NCBI GenBank assembly: GCA_013821585.1
Contig: JACDGO010000117.1
Coordinates: 1-6,556, forward strand
Direction of reading: 5' to 3'
Source: Sphingomonadaceae bacterium
GTDB taxonomy: Bacteria; Pseudomonadota; Alphaproteobacteria; Sphingomonadales; Sphingomonadaceae
Length of the DNA stretch: 6,556 nt
The notes beneath the pieces are model-generated. The model was given only the letters and a program-made list of their open reading frames with translations, was not told the DNA's origin and searched no databases. Numbering within the stretch: the first letter of the stretch is position 1; each line of letters starts with the position of its first letter. The translations under genes were made by a program, and so were the position numbers. Of the stretch, positions 1 through 6,337 are shown in pieces.

Positions 1-947
1 TCGATGGCGCGCGCGCGACGCCGGGCGACCGCATCGCCACCGGCCAGACGATTCGCGTGCCGCCCGCCGAACCCGCCGCCGCGTCGCGACCCAGGCGCGA
101 ACGGACAACGATCACCGAGGATCAAGCGAGTTTCGCGCGCGATCTCGTCATCCATTCCGATCCCGCCGCGCTGGTGCTCAACAAGCCTCCCGGCCTCGCG
201 ACGCAGGGCGGCTCGGGCACGATCGAGCATGTCGACGGCCTGCTCGACGCGTTAGACGACGGGACAGGGCGGCCCAAGCTCGTCCACCGCCTCGACAAGG
301 ACACGTCGGGAGCCCTGCTCGTCGCGCGCACCCCACGCGCCGCCGCGCACTTCGCCAAGGCCTTCGCGAGCCGCACCGCGCGCAAGGTCTATTGGGCGTT
401 CGTTGTTGGCGTGCCGCCGATCGGCGACGGCATGATCGAGCTGCCGATCGCCAAGCAGCCCGGCACGGGCGGCGAGAAGATGCACGTCGACGAAAAGGAG
501 GGATCGCCGGCGCGCACCCGCTATCGCATCGTCGAGCGCGCGGGCAATCGCGCCGCCTGGGTCGAGCTTCAGCCCTTCACTGGCCGCACGCATCAGCTGC
601 GCGTCCATATGGCGGCGATTGGTCACCCGATCGTCGGCGACGGCAAATACGGCGGCAAGGACGCGTTTCTGTCGGGAACGATCAGCCGCAAGATGCACCT
701 TCACGCGCGGCGCATCCGCATCGACCACCCCGATGGCGGCGCGGTCGATGTGACCGCCGCGCTGCCGCCGCACTTCGCGGAGAGCATGGCCGACCTCGGC
801 TTCGACGAACTGCTCGGCGACGCCCTGCCGCTCGATACGCCGAAGCCTTCGGCGACGCCCGAGGGAAAGAAGCGCGCCGAGGCGGCCGCCGCCAAGTCGC
901 GCCGAAAGGCGCGCAAGGGCGAGCGTCGCGCGCGGGGCGCGCGGTGA
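1..947 (+). CDS. RluA-family 23S rRNA/tRNA pseudouridine synthase (5' partial)
   Basis: This enzyme isomerises specific uridines to pseudouridine in structured RNA, acting in the cytoplasm. The frame is open to the window edge (first full codon at position 3). The first residues, DGARATPGDRIATGQTIRVP, look like the end of an S4 RNA-binding domain, so the real start lies upstream and the GTG at 57 is internal. The catalytic motif HRLDKDTSG (nt 285-311) carries the nucleophilic Asp at nt 294-296. NKPPGLATQGG precedes it, and GRTHQLRVHM (nt 582-611) closes the fold. S4 plus this core is the RluC/RluD layout, but the target uridines cannot be told from sequence. The last 26 or so residues form a Lys/Arg/Ala-rich tail, which may add RNA affinity (inference). 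Its TGA overlaps the next gene's GTG, so the two are probably translationally coupled. Confidence 0.93.
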   Translation, partial: DGARATPGDRIATGQTIRVPPAEPAAASRPRRERTTITEDQASFARDLVIHSDPAALVLNKPPGLATQGGSGTIEHVDGLLDALDDGTGRPKLVHRLDKDTSGALLVARTPRAAAHFAKAFASRTARKVYWAFVVGVPPIGDGMIELPIAKQPGTGGEKMHVDEKEGSPARTRYRIVERAGNRAAWVELQPFTGRTHQLRVHMAAIGHPIVGDGKYGGKDAFLSGTISRKMHLHARRIRIDHPDGGAVDVTAALPPHFAESMADLGFDELLGDALPLDTPKPSATPEGKKRAEAAAAKSRRKARKGERRARGAR

Positions 948-1147
948 ACGATCCCGCCGCCCGCCGTTTCTTCGCGCTCGGCGCGATCCGCCTGTCGGGC
1001 GTGGTGCTCGCCTTCGCGGGCATCTCGATCGTCGCGAAGCGCTGGATCGAGCCCGCCGACGTGCTGGGCACGATCCTGATCGCGCTCGGCGCGTTCGCGG
1101 TGCTCGTCCTTCCCGTCCTTCTCGCGCGGCGGTGGCGCAGTCGGTGA
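944..1147 (+). CDS. Small two-helix membrane protein, unknown function
   Basis: This 67-residue protein is not assigned to a named family. It starts at a GTG whose last two bases are the first two of the upstream pseudouridine synthase stop (GTGA overlap), and its own stop overlaps the GTG of the ATP12 gene in the same way. A short basic N-terminus (residues 1-12, with RR at 7-8) precedes two hydrophobic helices, about 14-31 and 42-61. The protein ends in an Arg-rich RRWRSR tail. The positive charges at both ends suggest both termini are cytoplasmic. The frame stays open well upstream of 944, but that part reads as a shadow of the synthase. The coupled position between two housekeeping genes and the clean two-helix pattern support a real gene. 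Its function is unknown. Confidence 0.7.
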   Translation: MNDPAARRFFALGAIRLSGVVLAFAGISIVAKRWIEPADVLGTILIALGAFAVLVLPVLLARRWRSR

Positions 1148-1818
1148 AGCGTTTCTGGAAGGACGTCACGATTATCGACGGCGCGATCGCGCTCGACGGC
1201 CGCCTGGCGAGGACACCCGCGCGCGCTGCTTTGACGCTGCCGGTCTCGGCGCTCGCCCAAGCGGTCGCCGAGGAATGGCGCGGGGCGGGCGAGACGGTCG
1301 ATCCGCGTGCGATGCCGCTGACCGGCCTCGCCAATGCCGCGATCGACCGTGCCGGCCCCGATCTCGCCGCGTCGCTCGCGCGCTATGCGGAGAGCGAGCT
1401 GCTCGCCTATCGCGCCGAAGCGCCGCCCGAGTTGGTCGCGCGTGAGGCCGAAGCGTGGAATCCGCTGCTCGAATGGGCGCGGGGCCGCTACGACGTCGCC
1501 TTCGCGGTGACGACGGGCATCGTCCATTTGGCGCAGCCGCCCGCTACCGTTGCCCGGCTCGGCGCAGTCGTCGGTGCGCTCGACGCGTTCCGCCTCGCGG
1601 GTCTCGCGCCGCTCGTGACGATCGGCGGCTCGCTTGTCGCGGCGCTCGGCGTCCTCGAAGGCGCGATCGGCGCGGAAGCGGCGTTCGATGCTTGCCACCT
1701 CGACGAGCTGTGGCAGGCCGGGCGCTGGGGCGAGGACGCGCTCGCGGCGCAGGCGCGCGACCAGGCGCGCGCCGACTTTCTCGCCGGGGCTAGGTTCTTG
1801 GCGCTGCTGGCGGCATGA
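1144..1818 (+). CDS. ATP12 family F1-ATPase assembly chaperone
   Basis: ATP12 proteins bind the F1 alpha subunit and prevent its aggregation while the ATP synthase catalytic head assembles. They occur in mitochondria and alphaproteobacteria. The product is 224 residues and begins VKRFWKDVTI, the usual N-terminus of the family. Further family-like segments are ALDGRLARTPARAAL (16-30), the central ESELLAYRAEAPPELVAREA (83-102) with AWNPLLEWA after it, and LDELWQAGRWGED near 186-198, the conserved C-terminal acidic/aromatic patch. I chose GTG 1144 because it makes a GTGA overlap with the preceding stop and yields the family-typical start. GTG 1132, four codons upstream and in frame, is the alternative. 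It closes the three-gene + strand operon. Its 3' end overlaps the convergent membrane-protein gene by 29 bp. Confidence 0.92.
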   Translation: MKRFWKDVTIIDGAIALDGRLARTPARAALTLPVSALAQAVAEEWRGAGETVDPRAMPLTGLANAAIDRAGPDLAASLARYAESELLAYRAEAPPELVAREAEAWNPLLEWARGRYDVAFAVTTGIVHLAQPPATVARLGAVVGALDAFRLAGLAPLVTIGGSLVAALGVLEGAIGAEAAFDACHLDELWQAGRWGEDALAAQARDQARADFLAGARFLALLAA

Positions 1819-2344
1819 ACCAGCGGATCAATACGAACGCGCCCGCGGTGAACGCGAGGAAATCGGCGACCGCGAGATAGATCCACCAGCCCCACGGCAG
1901 GAACACATTGTACACCGGCATCGCGAGGATGAAGTAGAGCACCGTCGCCGCCGCGAACAACAGCATCGCCTTCAGCCGCGCCTCGAAACTGTCGAGCAGC
2001 GACAGCGCGGTTCCGACGAGGAACAGCATGACGACCGAGAGGACGAGGCCGACGAGCAATGCGCCCGCGTCCATCGGTGGAAAGCCGCTGGTGTTGAAGA
2101 AGATCAGCGCGACCGGTCCCTTGCCCATCAGCGCGGTCCCCGCCGCGGTCTCCGGCGACGGCACGAAATAGGTGCCGCTCCCGGTCGCGGTCAGCGTCCG
2201 CGCCATCGCGGTCTGCAAATCGGCGGTTTCGGGGTCGCCCAATGCGGTGAAGGCGAGCTTGGCGAGCGGCGTCGCCCAGAAAATCGCGCCGATGACGAAC
2301 TGGACGATGCCGCCCAGGATGCTGCCGATGAGAATGCGGATCAT
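1790..2344 (-). CDS. Four-helix membrane protein, unknown function
   Basis: This 184-residue inner-membrane protein is not tied to a named family. Predicted helices lie at about 3-27, 93-117, 124-146 and 152-177. Between helices 1 and 2 is a soluble loop of some 65 residues containing GTYFVPSPET (57-66), probably on one face of the membrane. The first helix is Gly/Ile-rich and follows MIR directly, so it could act as a signal anchor. The ATG at 2344 is preceded by a good purine-rich ribosome site (AGGGGAGAG). The gene starts 18 bp after the gmk stop on the same strand, so it is probably co-transcribed with gmk. Its 3' end runs 29 bp into the convergent ATP12 gene. The function is unknown; a channel or membrane-integrity role would be a guess. 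Confidence 0.82.
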   Translation of the reverse strand: MIRILIGSILGGIVQFVIGAIFWATPLAKLAFTALGDPETADLQTAMARTLTATGSGTYFVPSPETAAGTALMGKGPVALIFFNTSGFPPMDAGALLVGLVLSVVMLFLVGTALSLLDSFEARLKAMLLFAAATVLYFILAMPVYNVFLPWGWWIYLAVADFLAFTAGAFVLIRWFMPPAAPRT

Positions 2345-2362
2345 GGCTCTCTCCCCTAAATA

Positions 2363-2989
2363 TCAGGCCGCGCGCGTCAGGCTCCGCACGAAGCCGATCA
2401 GTCCGGTCTGGCGGCTGCGCTTCAGCCGTTCGGCGTCGAGGATGGTCTTGACGCTGCGGAAGCAGGCGTCGGCGTCCTCATTGACCAGCACATAGTCATA
2501 GCCGTCCCAGTGGCTGATCTCCGCCGCGGCACGCGCCATGCGCGCCTCGATCACCGCGTCGGGATCGGTGCCGCGATGGCGCAGCCGCCGCTCGAGCTCG
2601 GTCAGCGACGGCGGGAAGATGAAGGTGCGGACCACATCGCCGCCCGCCTGCTGAAACAATTGCTGCGCGCCCTGCCAGTCGATGTCGAACAGAACGTCGC
2701 GCCCACTCGCCAGCGCTGCGTCGACCGGCGCCTTGGGCGTGCCGTAACGGTGGCCGAAGACGTGCGCCCATTCGAGAAAGTCGCCATCGGCGACCATCGT
2801 CCTGAAGCGGTCGAGATCGACGAAATGATAGTCGCGCCCGTCGACCTCGCCGGGCCGCATCGGCCGCGTCGTCGCGGAGACCGACATCGCGAGCGTCGGG
2901 TCGGACGCGAGCAGCATCCGCGCGATCGTCGACTTGCCCGCGCCCGACGGCGAGGAAAGCACGAAGAGAAGCCCGCGGCGCTTGAGCAT
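2363..2989 (-). CDS. gmk: Guanylate kinase
   Basis: Guanylate kinase transfers phosphate from ATP to GMP (or dGMP), giving GDP for nucleotide pools. The 208-residue length is normal. The P-loop SSPSGAGKST (12-21) starts with Ser where many homologues have Gly. The GMP-binding region SATTRPMRPGEVDGRDY (38-54) holds Ser38, Arg42, Arg45 and Tyr54. Glu73 and Tyr82 with GTP at 83-85 complete the GMP pocket, and DIDWQG (102-107) is the conserved acidic motif. The Arg-rich stretch RRLRHRGTD (about 134-142) is the lid. The ATG at 2989 gives the family-typical MLKRRGLLFVLSSPSG start, although no strong Shine-Dalgarno precedes it. It sits downstream of the ctrA terminator and is followed 18 bp later by a membrane-protein gene. 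Confidence 0.97.
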   Translation of the reverse strand: MLKRRGLLFVLSSPSGAGKSTIARMLLASDPTLAMSVSATTRPMRPGEVDGRDYHFVDLDRFRTMVADGDFLEWAHVFGHRYGTPKAPVDAALASGRDVLFDIDWQGAQQLFQQAGGDVVRTFIFPPSLTELERRLRHRGTDPDAVIEARMARAAAEISHWDGYDYVLVNEDADACFRSVKTILDAERLKRSRQTGLIGFVRSLTRAA

Positions 2990-3028
2990 GGCCGCTCATG
3001 GCGGGCGAGGGGCGGGGCGTCAACGAAA

Positions 3029-3060
3029 AGGCCGACGGCGCTTGTTCGCGCCGCCGGCCT
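3029..3060 (-). terminator. Rho-independent terminator of ctrA
   Basis: Two 13-nt arms (3029-3041 and 3048-3060) form a GC-rich hairpin around a 6-nt loop. The only non-Watson-Crick pair becomes a G-U wobble in the minus-strand RNA. On that strand the stem is followed by a TTTT run, so it terminates transcription leaving ctrA, whose stop is 30 bp upstream. It also separates ctrA from gmk, so gmk needs its own promoter downstream of it or depends on read-through. Confidence 0.82.
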
Positions 3061-3089
3061 CTTCACGCCCCCGGGTAGTCAGGGAATTC

Positions 3090-3794
<705 letters not shown>

Positions 3795-3862
3795 CCAAAG
3801 ACCCCCTTGCAACCCTGTTTTGGGCGGCGGCGGGTGTGAAAACCCGCTCGACGCCGTGATCC

Positions 3863-3897
3863 ATTAACCAAAAATGCTCTGAAGGGAAAAGGTTAAT
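3863..3897. repeat. Inverted repeat of TTAAC half-sites in the ctrA leader
   Basis: A perfect 7-bp inverted repeat, ATTAACC at 3863-3869 and GGTTAAT at 3891-3897, is separated by 21 bp. The arm-to-arm offset is 28 bp, between two and three helical turns. Each arm contains a CtrA half-site core (TTAAC), and the right arm overlaps the CtrA-box-like site. It may help load more than one CtrA dimer, or it may be chance in an AT-richer promoter. Confidence 0.5.
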
Positions 3898-3908
3898 TTC
3901 TCGCTAAC
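3892..3908. promoter_or_regulatory. CtrA-box-like site upstream of ctrA
   Basis: The + strand reads TTAA-N7-CTAAC (3893-3908), one base off the Caulobacter consensus TTAA-N7-TTAAC. Read on the other strand the same site is TTAG-N7-TTAAC, so it is nearly symmetric. It lies about 100 bp upstream of the ctrA start, where an autoregulatory site would be expected. Binding is inferred from consensus only. Confidence 0.6.
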
Positions 3909-3914
3909 CCGCGC

Positions 3915-3927
3915 GAATCCGCGAGTC
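3915..3927. promoter_or_regulatory. Paired GANTC (CcrM-type) methylation sites
   Basis: GAATC (3915-3919) and GAGTC (3923-3927) lie 8 bp apart, just upstream of the CtrA-box-like site. In Caulobacter, CcrM methylation of a GANTC site at the ctrA P1 promoter ties ctrA transcription to replication fork passage. Finding such sites here is suggestive, but GANTC also occurs elsewhere in the window, for example within 4591-4600. Confidence 0.45.
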
Positions 3928-3962
3928 GCAGTGAGGCGCGGCGAAAAATTGCGCGCGACGGA

Positions 3963-4166
3963 TCAGGCAGGCGCATCGTCGCTTCGCATAGCATCGAGAC
4001 CGCCGTCCCAGACAAGGCTTCCGCGAAAACGCCTGATCTCCGACTGCTGCGCGAGCCGCACGAGCGTTCTCAGCCCCTGCTCGGCCGCCTCGCGCTTCGA
4101 GCCGATCCCCGTGACGCTGAGCGCCTCGCGCATGAGTGCGTCGTCGATAACGATATTCGTGCGCAT
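3963..4166 (-). CDS. Solitary VapB-family (type II) antitoxin
   Basis: VapB antitoxins bind and neutralise VapC ribonucleases and repress their own operon. The 67-residue product starts MRTNIVIDDALMREAL, a ribbon-helix-helix N-terminus: a strand at about 2-8 followed by helices at about 9-17 and 22-40. It then has the usual C-terminal toxin-binding stretch ending in VWDGGLDAMRSDD. Family length is about 65-75 residues, so it looks intact. The ATG at 4166 follows a GGAGA ribosome site. VapC normally follows within a few bases, but here the next minus-strand DNA is the ctrA control region, and I saw no VapC-like N-terminus in any frame of 3795-3962. The toxin may be elsewhere or lost. A small palindrome upstream (4193-4203) may be its operator. 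Confidence 0.8.
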   Translation of the reverse strand: MRTNIVIDDALMREALSVTGIGSKREAAEQGLRTLVRLAQQSEIRRFRGSLVWDGGLDAMRSDDAPA

Positions 4167-4192
4167 GGGAATCTCCGCGCGTACTCATATGC

Positions 4193-4203
4193 CTCGTAAC
4201 GAG
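4193..4203. promoter_or_regulatory. Candidate VapB operator palindrome
   Basis: CTCGT-A-ACGAG is an 11-bp palindrome with 5-bp arms, ending 26 bp upstream of the antitoxin start. Ribbon-helix-helix antitoxins usually bind short palindromes at this location. The site is short and could be chance. Confidence 0.35.
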
Positions 4204-4218
4204 AATGCTGCTGCCAAG

Positions 4219-4590
4219 CTACTCCGCCGGCAGCGGCCTCGGCCTGAACGCGTCGTCGAGCGCCACGAAGGTGAAGACGCCGCTCGTCACCTTGACCTCC
4301 GCCTGTCCGCGGTCGCGGCTGGCGACGACGTCGACGCGGATCGCGACCGAGGTTCGGCCGCGCCGCTCGACCTTGGCATAGACCGAGATCAGGTCGCCCA
4401 TCAGGATCGGCGCGATGAATTCCATCGTCTCGATCGCGACCGTCGCGGTCCGCCCCTGCGCGACGCGCGCGGCGACGATGCCGCCGGCGATGTCCATCTG
4501 GCTCAGCACCCAGCCGCCGAAGATATGGCCGTTCGAGTTGATGTCGCCGGGGCGCGGCACGACACGCAGGATCGGTTCGTCGATCGTCAT
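4219..4590 (-). CDS. Acyl-CoA thioesterase, YciA-type hotdog fold
   Basis: The protein hydrolyses acyl-CoA thioesters to free acid and CoA; YciA-type enzymes have broad substrate range. It has 123 residues. The key segment is GHIFGGWVLSQMDIAGG (21-37): the long hotdog helix with Asp33, equivalent to the catalytic Asp of YciA. ATVAIETMEFIAPILMGDLISVYAKVER, a strand-rich stretch around 50-75, and GRTSVAIRVDV follow the family pattern. I chose ATG 4590 because it forms an ATGA overlap with the stop of the preceding membrane-protein gene and gives the normal N-terminus. The frame stays open upstream to 4830, but that part is a shadow of the neighbouring gene. The two genes are probably one operon, possibly linking membrane or lipid turnover with CoA recycling (inference). 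Confidence 0.92.
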   Translation of the reverse strand: MTIDEPILRVVPRPGDINSNGHIFGGWVLSQMDIAGGIVAARVAQGRTATVAIETMEFIAPILMGDLISVYAKVERRGRTSVAIRVDVVASRDRGQAEVKVTSGVFTFVALDDAFRPRPLPAE

Positions 4591-4874
4591 GGATTCAAGT
4601 CCTCGAAGGGGTCGCGGATCGTTTCGTCGTGGCCGCTGCCCGAACTCAGGAACACGAGTCCCATCAGCACGGCGGCGAGCAGCACCGTGAGGAACACGCC
4701 AAGCGCGGTCGCGACGCCCATGTACAGCGGGATCGGCCCGATCATCCAGCGTAGGAGGATCAGCGCCGCCACGGTCGCTCCCGCCGAGGCAAGCGCCATC
4801 CACAGCATCAGCCGTTTGTAGCGGCCCCACGCGAAGCGCGCGTATTCGGGATCGTCGAGGTCGGGGCGCGGCAT
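4587..4874 (-). CDS. Small two-helix membrane protein, unknown function
   Basis: The product has 95 residues and I do not recognise a named family. A charged N-terminal segment (MPRPDLDDPEYARFAWGRYK) precedes two hydrophobic helices at about 22-44 and 48-77, then an acidic tail ending DPFEDLNP. Both ends are hydrophilic, with positive residues just before helix 1, so both termini are probably cytoplasmic. The ATG at 4874 follows an AAAGGGAAG ribosome site. Its stop overlaps the thioesterase start (ATGA), so the two genes are translationally coupled and this one leads the operon. It faces the CBS-domain gene across a 61-bp intergenic stretch, which must hold both promoters. I could not pick convincing -35/-10 elements there. 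Confidence 0.82.
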   Translation of the reverse strand: MPRPDLDDPEYARFAWGRYKRLMLWMALASAGATVAALILLRWMIGPIPLYMGVATALGVFLTVLLAAVLMGLVFLSSGSGHDETIRDPFEDLNP

Positions 4875-4935
4875 GGCTTCCCTTTGCTTGCGGTAAGTGG
4901 AATCATCAAGCGGCGGGAACGAAGGAGTTCAGCTC

Positions 4936-5361
4936 ATGACAATCCGGGCGATCATCGACGGCAAGGGCCATGAGGTCATCTCGGTCGGCAGCGACGCGAA
5001 GGTCTCCGAAGCGGTCGCCTTCTTCGCCGAGCGGCGGATCGGCGCGGTGCCGGTGATCGACGGCGGCAAGGTCGTCGGCATCTTTTCCGAACGCGACGTG
5101 ATCTATTCGCTCGCCAAGAACGGCCCCGCGGCGCTCGACGCGCGCGTCGGCGACGTGATGACCCGCCCCGCGCTGACCGTCGAGCCCGGACAGCACGTGA
5201 TCGCCGCGCTGTCACTGATGACGCGCAGGCGCGTGCGGCACCTGCCGGTGGTCGAGGACGGCGCGGTGATCGGCTTCGTGTCGATCGGCGACCTCGTCAA
5301 ATACCGCATCGACAAGATCGAGAGCGAGGCGGCGGCGCTGAGGGAGTATATCTCGAGTTAG
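4936..5361 (+). CDS. Stand-alone CBS-domain pair protein
   Basis: CBS pairs (Bateman modules) bind adenosine nucleotides such as AMP, ATP or SAM and usually regulate a partner. This 141-residue protein has two CBS motifs and nothing else. CBS1 is at about 11-62 with the signature GAVPVIDGGKVVGIFSERDVI. The linker VGDVMTRPALTV (71-82) leads to CBS2 at about 74-126 with RHLPVVEDGAVIGFVSIGDLV. A short charged helix (128-138) ends the protein. ATG 4936 follows AAGGAG eight bases upstream; an in-frame GTG at 4897 is less likely because it would lie within the divergent promoter. The ligand and partner are not visible from sequence. It is the last core-like gene before the IS, whose left end begins about 60 bp after the stop. 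Confidence 0.92.
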   Translation: MTIRAIIDGKGHEVISVGSDAKVSEAVAFFAERRIGAVPVIDGGKVVGIFSERDVIYSLAKNGPAALDARVGDVMTRPALTVEPGQHVIAALSLMTRRRVRHLPVVEDGAVIGFVSIGDLVKYRIDKIESEAAALREYISS

Positions 5362-5418
5362 GGGGCGGGAGCGTTGGGCCGCGTCGCTTTCGACCAACTT
5401 GCGGCTTACCGTGGCGGG

Positions 5419-6244
5419 GGGAATTCCCAACAGGGGTGAGTTCTGATTCAAGGTCGCTTTTGGGGAGGCTGCCTTGATCCGGGGTTTGATGAGCGACGAA
5501 GAGTGGGCGTGTCTTGAGCCATTCGTGATCGAGCGCGGCGCGCGGAGCGGGCGTCGTCCGAGGGATCATCGCCTTGTTCTGGATGGGATTTTCTGGATTG
5601 CGCGAACGGGGGTCGCGTGGCGCGACCTGCATGAGCATTTCGGCAAATGGCGTCGGTTTACCGTCAGTTCCGGCGCTGGACGTTGTCGGGCTTGTGGGAG
5701 GTGCTGCTCGAAGCCTTCAACGACAGCGGGGGTGGCAACCCCAGCCTGCAGATGATCGACAGCACGATAAGCCGGGCGCACCAGTGTTCAGCCGGCGCTA
5801 AAGGGGGGACTCCGCGTCAGGGTCTTGGCCGCTCAAATGGTGGCTTTACGACCAAAATCCATCTCCGCATCAATGCGATGGGCTTGCCATAGCCTTTGCG
5901 CTCACGGGCGGCGAGGTCTCCGATTACAAAGGCTATCTGCCGGTCATGAACGCCGATGGCCCAGCGCCCAGGGTGCTGCTCGCCGGCAAGGGTTATGACG
6001 CTGACTTCATTCGCGAAGATATGGAAAAGCGCGGCGGCGTCGCCATGATCCCGACCAAGCGGAACCGGCTGATCCAGCTTCCCGTCGATGCCGCGATCTA
6101 TGCTCTGCGCAACATGGTCGAACGCTGCTTCAACAAACTCAAAAACGCCCGCCGCCTCGCAACCCGATACGACAAAACCGCCGACACCTATCTCGGCTTC
6201 ATCCACATCGTCTCAATCCGTTTGTGGATGCGTCAGTTTGTCAA
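5419..6244 (+). mobile_element. Decayed IS5-family insertion sequence
   Basis: The span holds one IS5-type transposase reading frame broken into three frames, with short non-coding DNA in front. The left end is placed near the 10-bp palindrome GGGAATTCCC (5419-5428), about 45 bp before the transposase start. This is a guess from layout, not from a matched pair of ends. I found no inverted copy of the left sequence to the right of the transposase. The right boundary is set where transposase-like sequence stops and a different frame takes over. No target-site duplication could be assigned. The codon composition differs from the neighbouring core genes. Confidence 0.7.
5474..6244 (+). pseudogene. 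IS5-family DDE transposase, frameshifted and catalytically damaged
   Basis: The start is TTG 5474 (after GGGAGG) or ATG 5489. Segment 1, frame 2, has the N-terminal IS5 domain: MSDEEWACLEPFVIERGARSG, then the DGIFWIARTGVAWRDL region, up to HFGKW. Near 5654-5660 the homologous reading moves to frame 1 (SVYRQFRRW), as if one base were lost. Segment 2 carries the first catalytic Asp in QMIDST (nt 5758-5760) and GAKGGTPRQGLGRS, then meets a TAG at 5890. Reading resumes in frame 3 from 5889 (IAFALTGGEVSDYKGY), again a one-base loss. Segment 3 reads LLAGKGYDAD where the family has ADKGYD, so the second catalytic Asp is Gly (nt 5985-5987). The Glu of MVERCFNKLKNARRLA (nt 6120-6122) is kept. Homology ends near FVN at about 6244. 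It cannot make an active transposase. Confidence 0.88.
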
Positions 6245-6337
6245 CGCCTCCGAGGCGCAGCCAAACAGTCATGTTCAGTCCGATCGCAACGTTACTTCAC
6301 ATCGCTTGGCTACGACGAGAGCAAGGCTGATGGCGAC

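Noticed and set aside
57..59. GTG at 57 as the start of the pseudouridine synthase
   Set aside because: The same frame is open to the window edge and encodes the end of an S4 domain, so the gene starts upstream.
1132..1134. GTG 1132 as the ATP12 start
   Set aside because: GTG 1144 gives the usual KRFW start and a GTGA overlap with the previous stop; 1132 remains possible.
252..1698. Long minus-strand open frames (252-1334 and 682-1698)
   Set aside because: They lie opposite the pseudouridine synthase and ATP12 genes, are Arg/Ala-rich with no recognisable motifs, and are typical high-GC shadow frames.
3810..3812. TTG 3812 as the ctrA start
   Set aside because: It adds six residues not found in CtrA proteins; ATG 3794 has a ribosome site and the standard N-terminus.
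3830..3847. Six-base-pair hairpin in the ctrA leader (GCGGGT / ACCCGC)
   Set aside because: Short stem with a 6-nt loop and no U-run or anti-structure; not enough to call an attenuator or RNA switch.
3904..4188. Minus-strand frame overlapping vapB, considered as a possible VapC
   Set aside because: Arg/Ala-rich with no PIN-domain acidic motifs; it is the alternative frame of the antitoxin region.
4875..4935. Divergent promoters between the membrane-protein and CBS genes
   Set aside because: Two promoters must be here, but no -35/-10 pair was convincing enough to list.
6246..6256. GCCTC-C-GAGGC palindrome just after the transposase
   Set aside because: Considered as an IS end, but it does not match the left flank; 5-bp arms are likely chance.
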